From: an uncultured bacterium
Lineage (GTDB): Bacteria; CALINM01
Length of the DNA: 10,519 bases
Assembly: GCA_938045315.1 (NCBI GenBank)
Contig: CALINM010000014.1
Span: 1-10,519, forward strand
Direction: 5' to 3'
Under the pieces are notes generated by a model that was given only the letters and a program-made list of their open reading frames with translations, ran no database searches and was not told where the DNA came from. Made by a program: the position numbers and the translations under genes. This document shows positions 6,073-10,519 of this stretch, piece by piece; the first letter of the stretch is position 1, and each line of letters starts with the position of its first letter.

Positions 6073-6593
6073 TGCAAGGGGATGAATATTTACCCCTCGG
6101 CTATATCTTAAGCCCTCACGGAATAAAAGGCCACGTAATTTTAAAAACTTACAGCGGAGAAGGCTATAGCCTTCTCCGAGGTATTTTTTTGTCTTTAAAA
6201 ACATCAAGTAAAGACTGTATCGTTTTGAAGATATTGAGTTGTATACCTTATAAAAATAATTTTCTTCTTAAATTCGAAGGGGTTGACGACAGGAATAGTT
6301 CGGAGAAATTGATAGGTGCAGAGGTATTTATAAAAAGATCAGATTTGCCTGCCACAGAAGATAACGAGTATTACTGGGTTGATTTGATTGGTTGTAATGT
6401 GCTTACTGTGGAAGGGACGTTTATCGGCAGAGTTGAGAATCTTATCGCTACTGGAGCTTCTGATGTTTTGGTAGTAAAAAATAAAAATAAAGAGTTTTTA
6501 TTTCCCTTTTCTGAAAATGTGGTAAAAAATGTTGATATTACATCTAAAAAGATTATTATTGATGTATCAATCTTTAATGAAGAAGATTTATGA
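6072..6593 (+). CDS. rimM: 16S rRNA processing factor RimM
   Basis: RimM binds ribosomal protein uS19 and helps the 30S head mature. It has 173 residues in two beta-barrel domains. The N-terminal RimM domain opens with PLGYILSPHGIKGHV (8-22, with the PHGIKG signature at 15-20), and the C-terminal PRC-barrel domain starts near residue 98 (EYYWVDLIGCNVLTVEGTFIGRV). The start overlaps the khpA stop (TAATG) and has no good SD site, so expression probably depends on ribosomes finishing khpA. The 3' end overlaps trmD as ATGA. A perfect 24-base palindrome followed by seven T's lies inside codons 28-39 and may reduce expression of rimM and downstream genes. Confidence 0.96.
   Translation: MQGDEYLPLGYILSPHGIKGHVILKTYSGEGYSLLRGIFLSLKTSSKDCIVLKILSCIPYKNNFLLKFEGVDDRNSSEKLIGAEVFIKRSDLPATEDNEYYWVDLIGCNVLTVEGTFIGRVENLIATGASDVLVVKNKNKEFLFPFSENVVKNVDITSKKIIIDVSIFNEEDL
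6155..6190 (+). promoter_or_regulatory. Intragenic hairpin with T-run inside rimM (terminator- or attenuator-like)
   Basis: CGGAGAAGGC and GCCTTCTCCG flank a TATA loop, forming a perfect 24-base palindrome (6155-6178). After a five-base gap (AGGTA) come seven T's (6184-6190). The stem is far more G+C-rich than its surroundings. It resembles an intrinsic terminator, though the gap before the T-run would weaken it, and it is within an intact open reading frame (Ser28 to about Phe39). It could act as a partial terminator, an RNA processing site or a brake on translation. Which of these applies cannot be told from sequence. Confidence 0.5.
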
Positions 6594-7282
6594 AGATAGA
6601 TATTCTAACTATATTTCCCGATTACTTTTCAAGCCCTTTAAACCAGAGTCTGGTAGCTAAAGCTATAGATAAGGGTATTATTGATATTAAAATCTGGAAT
6701 ATTAGAGATTTTACCAGAGATAAACATAAGACGGTTGATGATGTGCCTTATGGTGGTGGTTCTGGCATGATTATGAAAATCGAACCGTTGGTTGAATGTC
6801 TTGAAGAAATTGAACATCATAGGGGAAGGGGATTCAAAATATTATTAACCCCGGCTGGTAAGGTTTTTAATTATGAAATGGCAAAAGAGCTAAGCAACTA
6901 TGATCATGTTATTCTAATATGTGGGAGATATGAAGGGGTTGATGCTCGAATTGAGCATTTTATTGATAGAGAAATTTCTATTGGAGATTATATAACTATG
7001 GGTGGTGAGGTAGCAGCTCTTGTAGTTATTGAATCATCTATTAGATTTGTAAAGGGCGTAGTAGGTAAGGAAGAATCCGTTATTTTCGAATCTTTCTGTG
7101 ATGGTTTATTAGAATATCCCCAATATACAAGACCCTATGATTTCAGGGGTTATAAAGTGCCAGATATTTTAACTTCTGGAGATCATAAAAAAATTCTTGA
7201 TTGGAGAAAAGAACAGGCAATTCTGAAGACAAAGAGAGTGAGACCAGAACTTTTAGGAAAGAGAAAATTTTTAAAGGATTAA
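6590..7282 (+). CDS. trmD: tRNA (guanine-N1)-methyltransferase TrmD
   Basis: TrmD methylates N1 of G37 next to the anticodon, using S-adenosylmethionine, and so prevents +1 frameshifting. It is an essential dimeric SPOUT enzyme with a trefoil knot. The protein is 230 residues. Landmarks: DVPYGGGSGMIMK (51-63), LTPAGKVFN (86-94), the cofactor knot segments LICGRYEGVDARI (109-121) and IGDYITMGGEVAALVVIE (131-148), and the catalytic DGLLEYPQYTRP, whose Asp171 corresponds to the catalytic Asp169 of Haemophilus TrmD. The C-terminal helical domain (residues 195-230) is complete. The ATG overlaps the rimM stop by four bases and has only a weak purine-rich SD, so it is probably expressed at RimM-like, not ribosomal-protein-like, levels. 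Confidence 0.98.
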   Translation: MKIDILTIFPDYFSSPLNQSLVAKAIDKGIIDIKIWNIRDFTRDKHKTVDDVPYGGGSGMIMKIEPLVECLEEIEHHRGRGFKILLTPAGKVFNYEMAKELSNYDHVILICGRYEGVDARIEHFIDREISIGDYITMGGEVAALVVIESSIRFVKGVVGKEESVIFESFCDGLLEYPQYTRPYDFRGYKVPDILTSGDHKKILDWRKEQAILKTKRVRPELLGKRKFLKD

Positions 7283-7287
7283 AAAAA

Positions 7288-7848
7288 ATGCCAGAAAATT
7301 TATATATTGCATTATTACATTATCCCGTTTATAACAAAAATAAGCAAATTACAGCAACAGCAATTTTTAATTACGATATTCATGATATTTCAAGAATATC
7401 AAAGACTTATGGAGTAAAGAAGTTTTTTATCGTTCAACCTATTCAAAAACAGCTTGAATTAGGTAAAAAAATTTTATATCATTGGATATTCGACTGGGGT
7501 AGTACTTATAACCCCAGAAGGAAAGAAGCGCTCACAGGGGTAGTATTAAAAGAAAAGTTTGATGATGTAGTTTTAGATATTGAAAGTGATTATGGTAAAA
7601 AGCCTATAATAGTTGTTACAGATGCTAAGGCTTATCCAAACAGCATTGGATATGAAGAGTTAAAAGAAAAAATTTATAGTAAAGATAATCCCTATTTGAT
7701 TGTTTTTGGTACAGGGTGGGGGTTAACGGAAGAGTTTGTAAATTCTGCTGATCTCATATTAAAACCTGTGTATGGTGAGGGCAGCTATAATCATCTTTCG
7801 GTGAGATCAGCGGCGGCTATAATTTTAGATAGACTATGTGGTAGATAA
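7288..7848 (+). CDS. SPOUT-superfamily RNA methyltransferase, TM1570 family
   Basis: A 186-residue protein of the SAM-dependent RNA methyltransferase family whose crystal-structure representative is Thermotoga TM1570 and whose genes typically lie between trmD and rplS. The start MPENLYIALLHYPVYNKN is the family N-terminus (NLYIALLHYPVYNK), and other strong motifs are FFIVQPIQKQ (46-55), WGSTYNPRRKEAL (70-82), a knot-type loop VFGTGWGL (139-146) and YNHLSVRSAAAIILDRL (167-183), which parallels the C-terminal cofactor-binding helix of other SPOUT enzymes. The substrate is unknown. The neighbours suggest tRNA or rRNA. The frame is open further upstream inside trmD, but the ATG at 7288 fits the family and has AAAGGA (7273-7278) nine bases before it, five bases after the trmD stop. 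Confidence 0.9.
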   Translation: MPENLYIALLHYPVYNKNKQITATAIFNYDIHDISRISKTYGVKKFFIVQPIQKQLELGKKILYHWIFDWGSTYNPRRKEALTGVVLKEKFDDVVLDIESDYGKKPIIVVTDAKAYPNSIGYEELKEKIYSKDNPYLIVFGTGWGLTEEFVNSADLILKPVYGEGSYNHLSVRSAAAIILDRLCGR

Positions 7849-7865
7849 TAGGGAGGTGCTAATTT

Positions 7866-8213
7866 ATGAATAGAAAAGTATTAGAGATCGAAAAAAGCTT
7901 TATAGCAGGTAAGGAAATGCCAGAATTAAGGCCTGGTTATACTGTTCGTGTGCATACAAAGGTTAAAGAGGGAGACAAAGAGCGTATTCAGGTTTTTGAA
8001 GGAGTAATAATAGCGCTCAAACATGATGGCATCAGAACTTCTTTTACTGTTAGGAAAGTATCTTATGGAGTTGGGGTGGAGAAGGTTTTTCCTCTTTACT
8101 CGCCAGTCATTGACAAGATAGAGGTTGTAAGCAAGGGTAAGGTTCGGAGGGCAAAACTTTATTATCTAAGAAACTTGAGAGGTAAAGCAGCCCGTATAAG
8201 AGAAATACGTTAA
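7866..8213 (+). CDS. rplS: 50S ribosomal protein bL19
   Basis: A large-subunit protein of 115 residues that sits at the interface with the 30S subunit. Diagnostic segments are [31 protein letters not shown] (residues 19-49), [30 protein letters not shown] (58-87) and the basic tail [21 protein letters not shown]. The SD site GGGAGGTG (7851-7858) is close to perfect and lies seven bases before the ATG. The strong SD, also seen for rpsP, suggests that the two ribosomal-protein genes are translated much better than rimM and trmD on the same message. A strong hairpin follows nine bases after the stop codon. Confidence 0.98.
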   Translation: MNRKVLEIEKSFIAGKEMPELRPGYTVRVHTKVKEGDKERIQVFEGVIIALKHDGIRTSFTVRKVSYGVGVEKVFPLYSPVIDKIEVVSKGKVRRAKLYYLRNLRGKAARIREIR

Positions 8214-8221
8214 TAGGATTG

Positions 8222-8256
8222 TGTTGGCAAAGTACATATGCTTTGCCAACAATTTT
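8222..8256 (+). terminator. Hairpin between rplS and rnhB (candidate intrinsic terminator or processing site)
   Basis: TGTTGGCAAAG (8222-8232) and CTTTGCCAACA (8241-8251) are perfect complements of 11 bases around an eight-base loop that contains CATATG. A single A and then TTTT follow (8253-8256), then C and T. The T-run is short, so termination would be partial, which suits a position between a highly expressed ribosomal-protein gene and two low-abundance nucleases with no promoter of their own that I can see. Confidence 0.55.
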
Positions 8257-8258
8257 CT

Positions 8259-8873
8259 ATGAAATTTCTTTTAGATTATCTATCTCAGGACAATTATGAA
8301 TTGATATGTGGAATTGATGAAGTGGGGAGAGGTCCTATAGCTGGTCCTGTGGTGGCTTCTGCTGTAGTTTTCAAAAAAGATTATATAAATCCACTCTTTA
8401 TAGATTCAAAAAAGCTAAACCCCAAAAAAATAGAAGAACTTGCAGAAATTATAAAGGTAGAAGCAGTATCCTTTGCTATAGGGCTCAGGGATGCAGAATA
8501 TATTGATAAACATGATATTTTAACTGCTACTTTTAAAGCCATGGAGGATGCATTTAATAAATTAAAGATTAAACCATCTCTGATCTTCATTGATGGGCAT
8601 CTTAAAAATCCATATATAAAAAATGTACAGCAAATAGCTTTAGTGAAAGGAGAAGAGAAGTCTGTTGCAATTGCAGCGGCATCAATAATAGCAAAAGATT
8701 TTAGAGATAAATTAATGATGGAGTATGCAAAAGAGTTCCCTCAATATGCTTTTGAAAAGCATAAGGGATATGGAACTAAATTACACTTAGAAATGCTAAA
8801 AAAATATGGGCCATCGCCTATACACAGAAAAAGTTTTTTAAAGTCCCTATCAAAACCGGGTTCTTTATTGTGA
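8259..8873 (+). CDS. rnhB: Ribonuclease HII
   Basis: RNase HII cuts RNA:DNA hybrids and nicks 5' of single ribonucleotides left in DNA. From the ATG at 8259 the protein is 204 residues. The frame is also open from an ATG at 8238, but that codon lies in the loop of the preceding hairpin. Neither start has an SD site, so the choice is uncertain. The first catalytic pair is Asp20-Glu21 in GIDEVGRGPIAGP (18-30), and Asp112 is in FIDGH. The fourth metal ligand, usually Asp in KGD, is Glu132 in VKGEEKSVAIAAASIIAKDFRD. C-terminal KHKGYGTKLHLEMLKKYGPSPIHRKSF is typical. It overlaps the yraN start by four bases (GTGA). Confidence 0.93.
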   Translation: MKFLLDYLSQDNYELICGIDEVGRGPIAGPVVASAVVFKKDYINPLFIDSKKLNPKKIEELAEIIKVEAVSFAIGLRDAEYIDKHDILTATFKAMEDAFNKLKIKPSLIFIDGHLKNPYIKNVQQIALVKGEEKSVAIAAASIIAKDFRDKLMMEYAKEFPQYAFEKHKGYGTKLHLEMLKKYGPSPIHRKSFLKSLSKPGSLL

Positions 8874-9232
8874 ATAAGAGAAAATATGGAAAATTTTTTG
8901 AAGATCTTGCGATTGATTTCCTGAAAAAAAGGGGTTACAAAATTATTTGTCGAAACTTTACTTGTTCCTTCGGTGAAATTGATATCATAGCTGAGAAAAA
9001 TGATGTGTTGTGTTTCATAGAAGTAAAAGCAAGATCTAAAAGATTATACGGTACTCCACTGGAGGCAATAACACCCATAAAACAAAGAAAAATTATAAAA
9101 GTAGCAGAATACTATTGCATGAAGCATAAAATAAAAGATAAACCTTTAAGATTTGAGGCTATAGGAATTGAGTTATCAGATAATGTGCCAAAATTTGATC
9201 ATGTGGAAAGCATTTTTTCAGAGGTTTTATAA
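8870..9232 (+). CDS. yraN: YraN family (UPF0102) putative endonuclease
   Basis: A 120-residue protein of the YraN/UPF0102 family, related to restriction-endonuclease-like and Holliday-junction-resolvase folds. Motifs visible are GKFFEDLAIDFLKKRGYKII (7-26), the nuclease-type core GEIDIIAE (35-42) with Asp38, and FIEVKAR (49-55) with Glu51 and Lys53, followed by YGTPLEAITPIKQRKIIKVAEYY. All expected PD-(D/E)xK residues are there, but no activity has been firmly assigned to the family in general. It starts with GTG, overlapping the rnhB stop (GTGA) with no clear SD, so it is probably translated by coupling. The rnhB-yraN pairing is a common arrangement. Two cysteines in the N-terminal half (27, 32) are not a known family feature. 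Confidence 0.93.
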   Translation: MNKRKYGKFFEDLAIDFLKKRGYKIICRNFTCSFGEIDIIAEKNDVLCFIEVKARSKRLYGTPLEAITPIKQRKIIKVAEYYCMKHKIKDKPLRFEAIGIELSDNVPKFDHVESIFSEVL

Positions 9233-9410
9233 AATACCTAAAAAGTTAGTATAAAGGTTAATTTCTTTAGATTTAGTAACAAAAATGCTTAAATTGTATT
9301 GTTTGGGGGCGCATTAAATATTTTTAAATTGTTTAAATTTTAATTTGCTTTCTATAAAATTTTTAGTAATTTGCTTGTAATATAGTCCTTCATTTATTAA
9401 ACTTTTTTCT
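9233..9410. other. A+T-rich gap before the antiporter with candidate promoters
   Basis: This 178-base stretch ends the yraN operon and leads to the antiporter. I find no clear terminator hairpin. A short G+C-rich island (GGGGGCGC, from about 9305) stands out in very A+T-rich DNA but makes no obvious stem. Two promoter-like pairs point right: TTGTTT (9329-9334), 18 bases, TATAAA (9353-9358), and TTGCTT (9371-9376), 18 bases, TATTAA (9395-9400). The second would start transcription within a few bases of the ATG at 9411. Both are weak matches in A+T-rich sequence and may be chance. No gene is seen. Confidence 0.35.
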
Positions 9411-10519
9411 ATGGAATTTCTTGGGATTATTGAAATTATTTTTATTGTTTCTGCAATAATTGTTTTTATATTAACGAAGGTTAATATACCTTCTTTAGTA
9501 GGGTTTTTATTTGCGGGTATTTTAATAGGACCTTCTGTTCTTGGTATTGTTGTAGATACTCATAATATTGAAATCATTGCTGAAATAGGTGTTGTTCTTC
9601 TTCTCTTTTCGATTGGCATAGAGTTTTCGATAAAAAAGCTGTTAAAAGTGAAAAAAATTGTTTTTGGTGGTGGACTACTTCAGATATTTATAACTACTCT
9701 GGTAATATCCTTTTTGTCCTACTATTTTTTTAAAAGTATAAAGATAGCAATTTTTTTGGGCTTCTTGATTTCTTTGAGCAGTACCGCAGTGATTCTCAAA
9801 ATTCTTGGTGACAAGGGAGATGTAGATACCCCTCATGGCAAAACGATGATTGGGATTCTGATCTTTCAGGATTTATTTGTAGTGATTATTATGCTTCTTA
9901 TTCCTCTGTTGGCAGGAAATGATATTTCCTCAAAAGAACTTTTTTTAAAATTATCTAAGGCAGGGCTTATTATTTTATTTGTTTTAGCAGGTTCTAGATT
10001 TATTTTCCCATATTTTTTACATCAAATAGTTAGGACAAGGAGCAGAGAACTTTTTATTATCACCATAATTGTAATTTGCCTTGGTATTGCAACAATTACT
10101 TCCTATGCGGGGTTATCTCTTGCACTTGGGGCATTTCTTGCGGGGTTAATTATATCTGAATCTGATTATGCCCATCAGGCGTTGTCTGATGTTCTTCCTT
10201 TTAAAGAGAGTTTTATGGGGCTATTTTTCGTATCTGTGGGGATGTTAATGAATGTGAATTTTATTTTAGAAAATATCCTATTGGTATTAAGCTGCCTATT
10301 TGTTGTAGTTTTAGTTAAGGTGTTTGCTCTTTTGATTGTTTCATATTTTTTGAGGCTTTCTCTAAGGGTTTCAGTAATAAGTTCTTTAAGTCTTGCCCAG
10401 GTGGGTGAATTTTCATTTGTTTTAGCCTTTGCAGGAAAAAATGCAAGTTTAATCAGCGACAATTTATACCAGTTAATTTTATCTGTTACAGTAATTACAA
10501 TGATTGTGTCGCCTTTTAT
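9411..10519 (+). CDS. Kef-type (CPA2) cation:proton antiporter, 3' truncated
   Basis: The frame is open from ATG 9411 to the window edge, giving 369 residues of a membrane transporter of the CPA2 Na+/H+ exchanger domain family. Successive hydrophobic segments run from residue 5 to the end. Recognisable motifs are VGFLFAGILIGPSVLGI (30-46), SSTAVILKILGDKG (123-136), IGILIFQDLFVV (147-158, with Asp154 in the FQD motif of Kef-like proteins), SLALGAFLAGLIISESDY (236-253), and LAQVGEFSFVLAF (328-340). The single FQD Asp suggests an electroneutral K+/H+ or Na+/H+ exchange, as for KefC, by family analogy. Any C-terminal RCK/TrkA-N domain lies outside the window, so a regulatory type cannot be assigned. 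There is no SD site (ACTTTTTTCT precedes the ATG). Confidence 0.9.
   Translation, partial: MEFLGIIEIIFIVSAIIVFILTKVNIPSLVGFLFAGILIGPSVLGIVVDTHNIEIIAEIGVVLLLFSIGIEFSIKKLLKVKKIVFGGGLLQIFITTLVISFLSYYFFKSIKIAIFLGFLISLSSTAVILKILGDKGDVDTPHGKTMIGILIFQDLFVVIIMLLIPLLAGNDISSKELFLKLSKAGLIILFVLAGSRFIFPYFLHQIVRTRSRELFIITIIVICLGIATITSYAGLSLALGAFLAGLIISESDYAHQALSDVLPFKESFMGLFFVSVGMLMNVNFILENILLVLSCLFVVVLVKVFALLIVSYFLRLSLRVSVISSLSLAQVGEFSFVLAFAGKNASLISDNLYQLILSVTVITMIVSPF

Noticed and set aside
5796-6077. Minus-strand open frame across khpA
   Set aside because: It is a serine- and alanine-rich mirror of the KH gene, with no domain, and lies opposite a well-supported gene.
7201-7287. Upstream extension of the SPOUT gene into trmD
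   Set aside because: The extra 29 residues are the trmD C-terminus read in another frame, with no family similarity. The ATG at 7288 gives the family length and has an SD-like AAAGGA.
9301-9320. G-rich island as a quadruplex or terminator
   Set aside because: There is only one run of G's and no complementary arm nearby, so neither structure is supported.
10175-10462. Minus-strand open frame of 95 codons inside the antiporter
   Set aside because: The plus strand encodes clear CPA2 motifs throughout. The opposite frame has no recognisable domain or start signal.
1-10519. CRISPR array, transposase, integrase or toxin-antitoxin pair
   Set aside because: No spaced direct repeats, terminal inverted repeats or recognisable recombinase or toxin genes were found. 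Nearly all of the window is occupied by identified core genes.

Overview
This is a compact, strongly A+T-rich bacterial housekeeping region. Lysine, isoleucine, ATA and AGA codons are frequent, and Shine-Dalgarno (SD) sites are of the GGAGG type. The gene order matches arrangements seen in Desulfobacterota-like and other deep-branching, mostly anaerobic Gram-negative bacteria: M50 protease-trpS-scpA-scpB-rluB on one side and ffh-rpsP-KH-rimM-trmD-SPOUT-rplS-rnhB-yraN on the other. The assignment is tentative. A putative iron-sulfur cysteine motif in TrpRS and a TM1570-type SPOUT protein next to trmD fit an anaerobic, possibly thermophilic, lineage, but no species can be named.

Left part (1-4100). 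The C-terminal end of a sensor histidine kinase enters on the plus strand and its stop region overlaps that of a minus-strand operon coming the other way. Read in its own direction, the minus-strand unit starts with an initiator tRNA-fMet gene, followed by a site-2-type membrane protease, tryptophanyl-tRNA synthetase, condensin partners ScpA and ScpB, and an RluB-type pseudouridine synthase. The five protein genes are joined by overlaps of 1 to about 32 bases, so coupled translation is likely.

Centre (4101-4194). A 94-base gap holds two back-to-back promoters whose -35 boxes are 8 bases apart. One fires left into the tRNA gene and the other fires right into ffh. The ffh promoter is near consensus and lies so close to the start codon that the message should be leaderless or nearly so.

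Right part (4195-9232). A long plus-strand ribosome and translation operon: signal recognition particle protein Ffh, ribosomal protein bS16, a KH-domain RNA-binding protein, 16S maturation factor RimM, tRNA m1G37 methyltransferase TrmD, an orphan SPOUT methyltransferase, ribosomal protein bL19, ribonuclease HII and a YraN-family nuclease. Two strong hairpins are embedded in it. One is a perfect palindrome followed by seven T's inside rimM. The other lies between rplS and rnhB. Both are well placed to tune the relative output of ribosomal-protein and enzyme genes.

End (9233-10519). A 178-base A+T-rich gap is followed by the start of a CPA2/Kef-type cation:proton antiporter that runs off the window.

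I see no mobile element, CRISPR array or obviously new defence system. The points worth a second look are subtle: the putative [4Fe-4S] TrpRS, the C1-U72 initiator tRNA, the leaderless-type gene starts, the rimM hairpin, and a Glu in place of the fourth catalytic Asp of RNase HII.
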